47,374 bases of DNA from Shouchella xiaoxiensis (GTDB lineage: Bacteria; Bacillota; Bacilli; Bacillales; Bacillaceae_D), in the NCBI RefSeq assembly GCF_016907895.1, contig NZ_JAFBCV010000021.1, forward strand, positions 1 through 47,374, read 5' to 3'. Under the pieces are notes generated by a model. The model was not told the DNA's origin. It made no database searches and saw only the letters and a list, made by a program, of their open reading frames with translations. Both the position numbers and the translations under genes were made by a program. Below, in pieces: positions 1-8,055 of the stretch; the stretch's first letter is position 1; every line of letters begins with the position of its first letter.

Positions 1-53
1 AAAAAATTAAGCTACCACACACCGATAGAGTTCGGTAATATGGCAGCTTAATA
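1..53 (-). terminator. Rho-independent terminator after ridA
   Basis: On the minus strand, AAGCTGCCATATTACCGA and TCGGTGTGTGGTAGCTT form a long stem with a few mismatches and G-U pairs around a short loop. AATTTTTT follows at the window edge. It lies about 70 bases past the ridA stop and would end the purR-ridA transcript. Confidence 0.75.
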
Positions 54-120
54 AGTAGGTGTTTTATTACTGTCCCAAATGACTAGGTCAGTCTATATAA
101 GGTAGATGGTTTCTCTTTTT

Positions 121-492
121 TTAAACTAAGGCAATAACTTCAATTTCTATTTTTACATCTTTTGGTAGTCTCGCCACTTCCACACATGATCTAGCCGGTT
201 TGTGGTCTGTGAAATAGTGACCGTAAACGTCATTTATTGCTGGGAAATCATTCATATCTTTGATAAAAACTGTTGCTTTAACAACTTGTTCAAGCGAGGA
301 ACCCGCTTCTTTTAATACCGCTTTAAGATTCGCAAATACTTGATGCGTCTGTTCTTCAACAGTAACAGCTAATAGGTCTCCTTCTGCTGTCAAAGGAATT
401 TGCCCCGAGCTATAAAACATATTGTTTACGATAATTCCTTGTGAGTATGGACCAATCGCTTGTGGTGCATTATTTGTGTGTACAACTTTCAT
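121..492 (-). CDS. ridA: RidA family enamine/imine deaminase (YabJ)
   Basis: This 123-residue cytoplasmic protein is full length for the RidA/YjgF family, which hydrolyses reactive enamine and imine intermediates released by PLP enzymes such as threonine dehydratase. The family start is visible ([12 protein letters not shown]), as are the QIPLTAEG segment, the conserved arginine in PARSCVEV (near residue 104) and the C-terminal EIEVIALV. The start ATG has the ribosome site GAGGAGG. It follows purR by 21 bases, as yabJ follows purR in B. subtilis, so the two are probably co-transcribed. RidA members form trimers with active sites between subunits; this is family knowledge. Confidence 0.93.
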   Translation of the reverse strand: MKVVHTNNAPQAIGPYSQGIIVNNMFYSSGQIPLTAEGDLLAVTVEEQTHQVFANLKAVLKEAGSSLEQVVKATVFIKDMNDFPAINDVYGHYFTDHKPARSCVEVARLPKDVKIEIEVIALV

Positions 493-513
493 TTTAATTC
501 CTCCTCTGAAGTC

Positions 514-1338
514 CTAGTACTTCTCAAAAACATTTCCTTCTGACACATCGATTCGTTTTTCACGGACATTAACGTCCGTAAGTTTTGTTAATGAAATATA
601 ATCATCAACGAGCCGCTCATTTACTTCAGCTGCTTCAACGAGTACACCAATTCCCACTAAGTCCGCATCAAACTCTTCCAGTAAGTCGACCATCCCTTTA
701 AGAGTACCGCCAGCTTTCATAAAATCATCGACAATAAACACTTTAGCTCCTGGTGCAAGGCTCCGTCGAGCAAGCGTCATGGTTTGTATCCGGTCTGATG
801 AACCTGAAGCATAGTTAATACTAACCATCGAACCTTCCGTAATCCGGTGATCACGACGTACAATGCTAACAGGAACACCTAAATGTTGGCCAACGGCGTA
901 AGCAAGCGGAATGCCCTTAGTTGCTACCGTCATAACTGCATCAATTTGTTTATTATGAAGGACGGAAGCAAAGAGTCGACCAACTTCATGCATTAACTTT
1001 GGATTACCTAGTAGATCCATCATATATAGATAACCACCGGGTAAAATACGCTCTTGTTTATTTAAATCAATGACAAGTTGATCAACGAGAGTTTCAGCTT
1101 CACTCTTATTCATTTTAGGCATGTATTTTACACCACCGCTTGCACCCGGTATTGTAAGTAACGCTCCATATCCTTCATCTTCAAACATTTCTTTAATAAT
1201 AACAAGATCTTCGCTAATCGATGACTTAGCTGCTTGATATCGTTCAGAAAATCGTGTGAGCGACACAATTTCATGTGGATGTTGTAGTAAAAAATACGTC
1301 ATATCAACGAGGCGCGCACTGCGCTTTAACTTTTTCAT
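514..1338 (-). CDS. purR: Purine operon repressor PurR
   Basis: This is the Gram-positive PurR (274 residues), unrelated to the LacI-type PurR of E. coli. An N-terminal winged helix (about residues 1-75, with SERYQAAKSSISEDL) precedes a phosphoribosyltransferase-like domain. The PRPP-binding loop VFIVDDFMKAGGTLKG lies near residues 200-215. In Bacillus it represses purine synthesis and transport genes, and PRPP releases it from DNA. The start ATG has the site GGAGGGAAT. It lies 32 bases after ispE and 21 bases before ridA, the order known from B. subtilis. Identification is secure from length, motif and context. Confidence 0.95.
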   Translation of the reverse strand: MKKLKRSARLVDMTYFLLQHPHEIVSLTRFSERYQAAKSSISEDLVIIKEMFEDEGYGALLTIPGASGGVKYMPKMNKSEAETLVDQLVIDLNKQERILPGGYLYMMDLLGNPKLMHEVGRLFASVLHNKQIDAVMTVATKGIPLAYAVGQHLGVPVSIVRRDHRITEGSMVSINYASGSSDRIQTMTLARRSLAPGAKVFIVDDFMKAGGTLKGMVDLLEEFDADLVGIGVLVEAAEVNERLVDDYISLTKLTDVNVREKRIDVSEGNVFEKY

Positions 1339-1370
1339 ATTCCCTCCGCGCGAATAACCGAATTATTTAC

Positions 1371-2264
1371 TTATAACATACCATTTTCATCCGTATTTGG
1401 ACAAGTATCGCTTGAACGAATTAAGCGTACAGCATGTACTTCATCACAGAATCCACGAAGACCGTTATAAATTCGATTTACTCTTGATTCTTTTTCAACT
1501 AACCCGAAAACAGTTGGTCCACTTCCGCTCATTAACACGGCATCAGCACCAAAACGTTTCATCTGTTCTTTAATACGTTTAACTTCAGGGTGCAATCGGA
1601 GTGTCACATCTTCTAGTGTATTGTGCAGCAACGAAAAAATCGCTTGGGCATCTTGATTGTGTAATGCTTCAATCATCGCTTTTGTATTCCCAGGCTTTGC
1701 CTTATCTACCTTTAATCCGCCATAAACATCTTTCGTTGATACTCCAATTGGTGGCTTTGCAAGAACAACCCAGAGAGGAGGCGGAGATGGTAGTGCTTCT
1801 ATACGCTCTCCTCTTCCCGTTGCGAGTGCGGTGCCCCCGTAAACGCAAAACGAGACGTCTGATCCTATTTCTGCCCCTAACTCCGCTAGCTCGTCCAAGC
1901 TTAGACCAAGTTCCCAAAGCTGATTTAACCCTTTTAGCGTCGCAGCCGCGTCACTACTTCCCCCAGCAAGGCCCGCTGCAACAGGAATTCGTTTTGTAAT
2001 GTAAATATGAACACCGTGCCTAACTCGAAACCGTTTCTTTAACAGTGCAGCCGCTTGATAAGCAAAATTCCGCTCATCACTTGGTACAAAACCTTCCGAC
2101 ACATCAACACTAATTTTTCCATCTACTCGTAATGCTAAGTCAACACGATCTGCCAAATCAACCATCGTCATAATCATTTCAACTTCATGATAGCCGTCAT
2201 CGCGCTTTTTTAACACATCCAATGATAAATTAATTTTGGCTGGTGCTTTTATTGAATACTTCAC
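1371..2264 (-). CDS. ispE: 4-diphosphocytidyl-2-C-methyl-D-erythritol kinase
   Basis: IspE phosphorylates CDP-ME in the MEP pathway for isoprenoid precursors. The 297-residue protein begins with [14 protein letters not shown] and carries the GHMP-kinase ATP loop [15 protein letters not shown] near residues 92-106. A second glycine motif, [11 protein letters not shown], lies near residues 244-254. The start is GTG at 2264, preceded by AAGGTGA. The C-terminus is about ten residues longer than usual. It lies directly before purR, and the 28-residue small gene is upstream. No terminator separates ispE from purR, so they may share a transcript. Confidence 0.95.
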   Translation of the reverse strand: MKYSIKAPAKINLSLDVLKKRDDGYHEVEMIMTMVDLADRVDLALRVDGKISVDVSEGFVPSDERNFAYQAAALLKKRFRVRHGVHIYITKRIPVAAGLAGGSSDAAATLKGLNQLWELGLSLDELAELGAEIGSDVSFCVYGGTALATGRGERIEALPSPPPLWVVLAKPPIGVSTKDVYGGLKVDKAKPGNTKAMIEALHNQDAQAIFSLLHNTLEDVTLRLHPEVKRIKEQMKRFGADAVLMSGSGPTVFGLVEKESRVNRIYNGLRGFCDEVHAVRLIRSSDTCPNTDENGML

Positions 2265-2357
2265 ATTGTCACCTTCTATGCTTGCATATGCTGACGTTAT
2301 TTTATCACTTGTTTGATCAACATACCACCTTTTCTAAAAACAGTCCGTTGATTCGTA

Positions 2358-2394
2358 AAGAACACCCCTTCGTCAGCTCCAAAGGGGTGTTCTT
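2358..2394 (-). terminator. Perfect 13-bp hairpin after the 28-residue small gene
   Basis: AAGAACACCCCTT and AAGGGGTGTTCTT pair perfectly around an 11-base loop. On the minus strand the hairpin begins six bases after the stop of the small ORF. Only a weak T-rich tail (TTCTTTACG) follows, so termination may be partial and ispE could be read from upstream. Confidence 0.55.
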
Positions 2395-2399
2395 AATGG

Positions 2400-2486
2400 T
2401 TAAACCATTTCTTCATTTGTATGTAGCTCCTCTTTTGCTCCTTCAAGCATTTCATTAATTTGCGTTATATATTCTGTTAAACTCAT
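2400..2486 (-). CDS. Hypothetical 28-residue small protein
   Basis: I do not recognise this gene. The frame encodes 28 residues starting MSLTEYITQINEM and ending HTNEEMV. It is acidic (seven Glu, no Asp), has a likely amphipathic helix and lacks Cys or a membrane segment. Support for it being real is the strong ribosome site AAGGAG eight bases before ATG and the strong hairpin six bases after the stop. It also fills an otherwise empty 322-base gap between sspF and ispE. It lies downstream of the sspF terminator. Whether it is sporulation-linked cannot be told from the sequence. Confidence 0.55.
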   Translation of the reverse strand: MSLTEYITQINEMLEGAKEELHTNEEMV

Positions 2487-2554
2487 GCCTTCATCTCCTT
2501 TTTCATAGGTTAATAGTAAAGAGTATTCCCCCTCCTTTATCTTTTAAACCTCTA

Positions 2555-2582
2555 TAAAAAAAGGGCGTCCAAGACGCCCTTT
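2555..2582 (-). terminator. Rho-independent terminator of sspF
   Basis: AAAGGGCGTC and GACGCCCTTT pair perfectly around a 3-base loop and are followed on the minus strand by a T run. It starts five bases after the sspF stop codon. Confidence 0.9.
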
Positions 2583-2586
2583 TCAT

Positions 2587-2766
2587 CTACCGTTCAGTTT
2601 GGTTAAGGTTTTGTTCAGCGAGCTCTATTGCTCGTTTGACCATATTTCCAGCATCTCTTGCTCGAATTCCACCCCAACCTTCTTTTTGAACCGTATCATA
2701 AAATCCAAGCTCTTTTGCAAGTTCTTCTTTTAAGCGATCTGACATTACTCCACGTCTTCTGCTCAT
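2587..2766 (-). CDS. sspF: Small acid-soluble spore protein SspF, alpha/beta type
   Basis: This 59-residue protein starts [20 protein letters not shown] and contains the SASP signature [22 protein letters not shown] near residues 30-50. In Bacillus, SspF is a minor alpha/beta-type SASP that coats spore DNA in the forespore and is made under sigma-G. Such proteins are normally cut by the Gpr protease early in germination. The start is at 2766 with a purine-rich site (AAGGGGCGGG). Its place between veg and ispE is the same as in B. subtilis. It has its own terminator, so it is probably a single-gene unit. Confidence 0.93.
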   Translation of the reverse strand: MSRRRGVMSDRLKEELAKELGFYDTVQKEGWGGIRARDAGNMVKRAIELAEQNLNQTER

Positions 2767-2812
2767 CTAAACCCGCCCCTTTGCTTGTTTGCTGGTTAGT
2801 TACCAGCATTTA

Positions 2813-2819
2813 TAGTATG
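2813..2819 (-). promoter_or_regulatory. Candidate sigma-G -10 element of sspF
   Basis: CATACTA on the minus strand matches the sigma-G -10 consensus (CATNHTA) about 45 bases before the sspF start. I could not find a good -35 element at the right spacing, because that position falls in the T run of the veg terminator. The call rests on the -10 element and the known sigma-G control of sspF. Confidence 0.4.
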
Positions 2820-2830
2820 TGCAAAGGCAT

Positions 2831-2865
2831 AAAAAAAAGACTTTCTTTTTGTTGGAAAGAAAGTC
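2831..2865 (-). terminator. Rho-independent terminator of veg
   Basis: GACTTTCTTT and AAAGAAAGTC pair perfectly around a 7-base loop and are followed on the minus strand by eight T. It begins 12 bases after the veg stop. Confidence 0.92.
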
Positions 2866-2876
2866 AAAGAAAAGCA

Positions 2877-3140
2877 TTAAATGATTGTCGCTGGTTTTCC
2901 GTTTTCGCTTGCGAGTAAAAGTTGAACTGTCTCAGTTAACACGTCCGCGTAACTATAAGAAACACGCTCTACCGAATTTTGATCCTCATCAAGCTTAACA
3001 ATAAAAACCGATGGGTACGTTTCTTCAATCATACCTGACTGCTCTGAAGAACGTTTACGACCTCCATTTGCTTTTATCGTTATTTTCTTTCCAACATTTT
3101 TGTCTAGTGCTCGCTTAATGTCAATTAACGTCTTTGCCAT
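2877..3140 (-). CDS. veg: Veg family protein
   Basis: This 87-residue protein starts [20 protein letters not shown] and contains [28 protein letters not shown], the conserved core of Veg (about 86 residues in B. subtilis). It is a small beta-rich cytoplasmic protein tied to biofilm matrix gene control and spore outgrowth in B. subtilis; its mechanism is poorly known. The frame can be opened further upstream, but the site GAGGTGG just before this ATG and the family length decide the start. Two near-consensus promoters lie directly upstream, in line with the known very high expression of veg. Confidence 0.93.
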   Translation of the reverse strand: MAKTLIDIKRALDKNVGKKITIKANGGRKRSSEQSGMIEETYPSVFIVKLDEDQNSVERVSYSYADVLTETVQLLLASENGKPATII

Positions 3141-3165
3141 CTTTACAACCACCTCACTATTATCT

Positions 3166-3194
3166 ATTATACACCTTGTAAATAAATAAGTCAA
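3166..3194 (-). promoter_or_regulatory. Sigma-A promoter of veg, proximal
   Basis: TTGACT (3189-3194), a 17-base spacer and TATAAT (3166-3171) on the minus strand, 26 bases before the veg start. This matches the sigma-A consensus at 11 of 12 positions. Confidence 0.85.
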
Positions 3195-3201
3195 ATTTTT
3201 G

Positions 3202-3230
3202 ATTATAACAACATAGAATCATGTTGTCAA
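3202..3230 (-). promoter_or_regulatory. Sigma-A promoter of veg, distal, perfect consensus
   Basis: TTGACA (3225-3230), a 17-base spacer and TATAAT (3202-3207) on the minus strand match the sigma-A consensus at all positions. It is tandem with the proximal promoter, 36 bases further upstream. Confidence 0.9.
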
Positions 3231-3293
3231 CGTCTAAGTTTGTCAAATTTTATCGGTAGTATCTCACAACTTGACGTTTTTATGTATTTACCT

Positions 3294-3325
3294 AAAATAA
3301 AAAACGCCTCATCACTGGGGCGTTT
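3294..3325 (-). terminator. Rho-independent terminator overlapping the yabG 3' end
   Basis: AAACGCC and GGCGTTT pair around a 10-base loop that includes the yabG stop codon. A T-rich run follows on the minus strand. Confidence 0.85.
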
Positions 3326-4187
3326 CTCCTTCATTATCAGTATAAGGCAGGCCGAGGCGCATACAGCCTTTCGTCTCAATACCACCTAATCCTTTTTGTC
3401 CAGTAATGGTATTACGTAAAATTTCCCATAAATTAACCGTTTCTGTAAACGAGGTTCGACTTAAACGAGATGCAATATAAACAGGATCTAAAGCGTGAAT
3501 ATTAACCCGATCGGGAGAAGAAGCAAAATTAGCTCCTGCTCGAATCAGCGTTTCGAAATGAGACTGACAAGCTCCCGCAAAAATTAACAAGCTATCTCGA
3601 TTTTGTACGGCATTTCTCGCTGTCCTTACACATTCTGCAAAGTATTTCGTATGACGGTACGCCTTTAGATCATTCCGGTCACCTTTTGCTTTAGAATATG
3701 CATCATGCCCTGTAACAACTAAAATATCTGGTTGAACCATTTCCATAAGAGATGCAATTTGCGTTGGCATTACTTTTTCTTCTAGATGCACGCCATAAAC
3801 AGGCACGCCTAGTTTATTATACAGAGACGTGCAGCGATCTAAATAATTTGCATCACCATCAATATGAAGAACACGTCCTCTCATTTCAAAAAAATGGGGC
3901 GTTTCTTCGTATCCAGATCCAGCTTGAAATTCTTGTCGGCGCTTCATTAACTTTGCATCTTGTCGAAACAATCGATAGGATACATCTTCTTGTTCTTTAA
4001 CCCAACTTTTTTCTGATTCTCTCTCTTCAACTGACATTGGCTTTAAATCATCGATTGGCGCATCCGCAAGAAGGCGCATTTCCTCTCCCACAAGCGTTGT
4101 CCACCTATCGGTAATGGTTAAAACACGAAAAAGCACATCGCAATGGTAAGAGAGTCGACCCACCACATCTCCAACTTGAATGGTCAT
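3312..4187 (-). CDS. yabG: Sporulation-specific cysteine protease YabG
   Basis: This 291-residue protein matches the family length and the N-terminus MTIQVGDVVGRLSYHCDVLFRV. YabG is made in the mother cell and trims several spore coat proteins; the family also links to coat cross-linking by transglutaminase. Conserved stretches seen are VLHIDGDANYLDRC, PDILVVTGHDAY and the Cys/His segment FAGACQSHFE (near residues 203-212), a likely catalytic region. Its place between rsmA and veg is as in B. subtilis. A sigma-K-like promoter and a hairpin cover its ribosome site. Confidence 0.93.
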   Translation of the reverse strand: MTIQVGDVVGRLSYHCDVLFRVLTITDRWTTLVGEEMRLLADAPIDDLKPMSVEERESEKSWVKEQEDVSYRLFRQDAKLMKRRQEFQAGSGYEETPHFFEMRGRVLHIDGDANYLDRCTSLYNKLGVPVYGVHLEEKVMPTQIASLMEMVQPDILVVTGHDAYSKAKGDRNDLKAYRHTKYFAECVRTARNAVQNRDSLLIFAGACQSHFETLIRAGANFASSPDRVNIHALDPVYIASRLSRTSFTETVNLWEILRNTITGQKGLGGIETKGCMRLGLPYTDNEGETPQ

Positions 4188-4195
4188 AGCGTTGC

Positions 4196-4230
4196 CCCCT
4201 CTGTTGTAACCTATGTTGACAACTGAGGGG
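4196..4230 (-). promoter_or_regulatory. Candidate sigma-K promoter and hairpin before yabG
   Basis: On the minus strand CATAGGTTA (4207-4215) fits the sigma-K -10 pattern CATANNNTA, and a CAC lies about 17 bases upstream. The same stretch is an inverted repeat: CCCCTC and GAGGGG with inner arms GTTGT and ACAAC. The GAGGGG arm is the yabG ribosome site. Transcription from the -10 would start inside the repeat and so free the site. Sigma-K control of yabG is known in B. subtilis; its use here is inferred. Confidence 0.45.
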
Positions 4231-4242
4231 TCGTGACAGTAA

Positions 4243-5687
<1,445 letters not shown>

Positions 5688-5741
5688 TCCAACCTCATTT
5701 CTAGCTCCAATATGTTTATTCATTGTAGCCTGTTTAAGCCT

Positions 5742-5771
5742 AAAAAAAAAGAAGCTACCTCAGTAGCTCCT
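5742..5771 (-). terminator. Rho-independent terminator of yabE
   Basis: AGGAGCTAC and GTAGCTTCT pair around a 4-base loop with one G-T pair, followed by a long T run on the minus strand. It separates yabE from rnmV. Confidence 0.9.
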
Positions 5772-5781
5772 GTTTTTCTCA

Positions 5782-7056
5782 CTAATCAAGTATGGTCACG
5801 GTTACGGTTTTTCGGCCATATTGCATAGCTGCATCCCTTGTCGGAACATGCAAATCGATCTTGTTTCCTTTTATCGCACCACCGGTATCTCCAGCAATTG
5901 CCTCTCCGTAGCCTTCAACATGCACTCTTGTACCGAGTGGAATGATACTTGGATCAACTGCGACGACCTTTTTATTACGATCATCTAGCAAATTAATTCC
6001 CGTTGCTGTTATACCGCTACAGCCATTGCATTCAGCAGAATAAGCCGTTGCAGACATTTGTATGGTATCTGCTTTCGGTTCAGGTTCTTTTTTTGTTTCC
6101 TCTGATTGACTTGCCACTGAGCTAGAAGACCGAATGGTTTCGTTAGCTGTTTGCGTTTCCGCAACATATTGCTTTGCTTCTTCAGCTTTGGTTCCAACCG
6201 AAACTAGTCGGTCTTTTGCTTCACTAACCATTTCTGTTTTAATTAATTCACGTTCTACTTCTTCTCCGTCCTCATACGTAACTTCATAATGAATTTCTTG
6301 AACGCCTCTTTCACCCTGCTCAACAATCCGTTCGACACCCTGATTTAATTCCTTATCATCCTGTCGGATCGTTTCGTAGGCTGTTGACTCCTCAATGACA
6401 TCGGTGACTTTTTCAACACGCACCAGTTGAATGGCTAACCCCTTATGTAACTCTTGATCTAAACCTGGCTCAACTCGGTCTTCTTCACCAACAGAAACGT
6501 TGGCCTCTTTCAAAAAGTCAGCGACAGTCGCTGATGAACTCCAAAATGATTGTTCCTTGCCATCATATGTTAATGACAATTCAACTGCTGGAGTATATGT
6601 AATAGTCAACCCGTCCTCAATGGATTCTTCACCATTTGGACTTAACTGATCTTGGTCATGATAGTTCAGTCCTTTTTCATCTAAAAGGTCTTTAACTGTA
6701 TCCGTTGTTGTATAGAAGCGTTCTTCTTCCCCATTCATAATAAGCGTGACCTGATTTGCTTCTTTATAAACAACATTCATTTCATCACTAACCACCGTGT
6801 TTAACGGCGGGTTTATATAATCATGTTCACTCACTTCAATTCCAAGACTTTTGAACAATGCTTGCACTGAATTTTCATGGGTCTGTACAACAACTTCCTC
6901 GCCATTTTGCTCAATAGCGACCGTATTCTTGGTCCATTCATAAAGGCCAAACATCAAAAGAATAATGGCAAAAAAAAGGCTAACTACTATAAACGATCTT
7001 TGCCTCAATGATTGTGAGTTCACAGACTTGTCCAGCTTACTTGACATTGAATTCAT
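5782..7056 (-). CDS. yabE: YabE/Rpf-like cell-wall protein with DUF348, G5 and 3D domains
   Basis: This is a membrane-anchored wall-active protein of about 424 residues. After a short basic region comes one membrane segment (near 21-40). Three DUF348 repeats follow (near 45-215), then a G5 domain (near 218-290) and a Ser/Thr/Glu-rich linker. The C-terminal 3D domain starts SATAYSAECNGCSG and holds the three Asp residues of VVAVDPS, AGDTGG and IDLHVP. 3D domains of YabE, YocH and resuscitation factors act as lytic transglycosylases on peptidoglycan. Three ATGs lie close together; the second is chosen because AAGGGGGG is six bases before it. A consensus promoter lies upstream. Confidence 0.9.
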   Translation of the reverse strand: MNSMSSKLDKSVNSQSLRQRSFIVVSLFFAIILLMFGLYEWTKNTVAIEQNGEEVVVQTHENSVQALFKSLGIEVSEHDYINPPLNTVVSDEMNVVYKEANQVTLIMNGEEERFYTTTDTVKDLLDEKGLNYHDQDQLSPNGEESIEDGLTITYTPAVELSLTYDGKEQSFWSSSATVADFLKEANVSVGEEDRVEPGLDQELHKGLAIQLVRVEKVTDVIEESTAYETIRQDDKELNQGVERIVEQGERGVQEIHYEVTYEDGEEVERELIKTEMVSEAKDRLVSVGTKAEEAKQYVAETQTANETIRSSSSVASQSEETKKEPEPKADTIQMSATAYSAECNGCSGITATGINLLDDRNKKVVAVDPSIIPLGTRVHVEGYGEAIAGDTGGAIKGNKIDLHVPTRDAAMQYGRKTVTVTILD

Positions 7057-7079
7057 CTCCATCCCCCCTTAAGCACCGA

Positions 7080-7108
7080 ATTATAGAGACGAACTTTTCC
7101 TCTGTCAA
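7080..7108 (-). promoter_or_regulatory. Sigma-A promoter of yabE, perfect consensus
   Basis: TTGACA (7103-7108), a 17-base spacer and TATAAT (7080-7085) on the minus strand. The start would be near 7073, giving a leader under 20 bases that holds little more than the ribosome site. Confidence 0.88.
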
Positions 7109-7186
7109 CAGACGTTACAGAAACGTAATATAGTAGTAACCTTTGAAACCTACCCTCACTGATTACATAAAAAGAAATTCCTTCCA

Positions 7187-7960
7187 TTAATGTTTATTTA
7201 TTTTAAACAACCTCTTTGCATTCTCTCTAGTATGCGTACAGACATCCTCATAAGTCATCTCTCTTAAGTCTGCGATATCTTCGGCGACGCGCTTCACGTA
7301 TGCAGGTTCATTTCGCTTCCCTCGATACGGATGCGGCGCTAGAAAAGGTGCGTCAGTTTCAATTAATAAGCGTTCGAGCGGAACATGCTTCGCCACCTCT
7401 TTTGGACGTCGGGCATTTTTAAAGGTAACTGGCCCACCTAGGCTAATGTAAAAGTTCATTGCAAGACATTCATCGGCAATTTCAACACTTCCACCAAAGC
7501 AGTGCATAATACCACCAACTTCATTTGCCCCTTCTTCTTTTAACAGCTCAACAACGTCTTGATCTGCATCACGGTTATGAATAATAATAGGTAAATTCAC
7601 TTTTTTAGCTAGGGCGATTTGTTTTCGAAAAACCGCTTTTTGCACATCTTTTGGTGACTTGTCCCAATGATAATCTAATCCCATCTCTCCTAATGCAACA
7701 ACTTTGGGATGGGACGCTAGTTCTTCTATCCACTTTAAATGATCTTCTGTCATATCAATTGCATCAACAGGATGCCATCCTACCGCAGCATAGATATCTT
7801 CATCACTCTCAGCAATCTTTATTGCCCGGGTAATGGTCTTCTGATCGAAGCCAATAACAACCATCTCTTTAACGCCAACATTTCTCGCTCTCGCAATTGT
7901 TTCTTCAATCTCACCATCAAATTGATCAGCATTTAAATGAACATGAGTATCAAACAACAT
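7187..7960 (-). CDS. tatD: TatD family metal-dependent hydrolase (YabD)
   Basis: The protein is a 257-residue TIM-barrel hydrolase; TatD members act as metal-dependent DNases. Metal-binding motifs are the N-terminal DTHVHLNA, GLDYHWD near residues 93-99, IIHNRDAD near 127-134, MHCFGG near 151-156 and the catalytic ETDAPFLAPHP near 201-211. An upstream ATG would add seven residues. The start at 7960 is chosen because it has GAGGTGA in place and gives the usual N-terminus MLFDTHVHL. In B. subtilis it sits between metS and yabE; here metS is about 25 kb away. Confidence 0.95.
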   Translation of the reverse strand: MLFDTHVHLNADQFDGEIEETIARARNVGVKEMVVIGFDQKTITRAIKIAESDEDIYAAVGWHPVDAIDMTEDHLKWIEELASHPKVVALGEMGLDYHWDKSPKDVQKAVFRKQIALAKKVNLPIIIHNRDADQDVVELLKEEGANEVGGIMHCFGGSVEIADECLAMNFYISLGGPVTFKNARRPKEVAKHVPLERLLIETDAPFLAPHPYRGKRNEPAYVKRVAEDIADLREMTYEDVCTHTRENAKRLFKINKH

Positions 7961-8021
7961 TATCTTCACCTCTGCTCGCATTTTATGCTTTCTTACCTCA
8001 TGATTGCAAGTATAGAAAACT

Positions 8022-8055
8022 TGACTAAGCAGGCATCAAGATGCCTGCTTAGTCA
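8022..8055 (-). terminator. Perfect 16-bp hairpin ending the WG-repeat gene
   Basis: TGACTAAGCAGGCATC and GATGCCTGCTTAGTCA pair perfectly around a 2-base loop. The 5' arm holds the stop codon of the WG-repeat gene. AGTTTTCT follows on the minus strand. It marks the end of the inserted block next to tatD. Confidence 0.8.

Noticed and set aside
1601-1999. Plus-strand reading frame of 132 codons inside ispE
   Set aside because: It is a frame shadow of ispE, with no ribosome site or family resemblance.
3218-3246. A third promoter upstream of veg (TTGACA at 3241-3246 on the minus strand)
   Set aside because: The -10 at the right distance is CATGAT, too weak to claim beside two near-perfect promoters.
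7103-7137. Inverted repeat ACGTTACAGAAACGT upstream of the yabE promoter
   Set aside because: The arms are only five bases and I could not tie them to a known regulator; it may be chance in AT-rich sequence.
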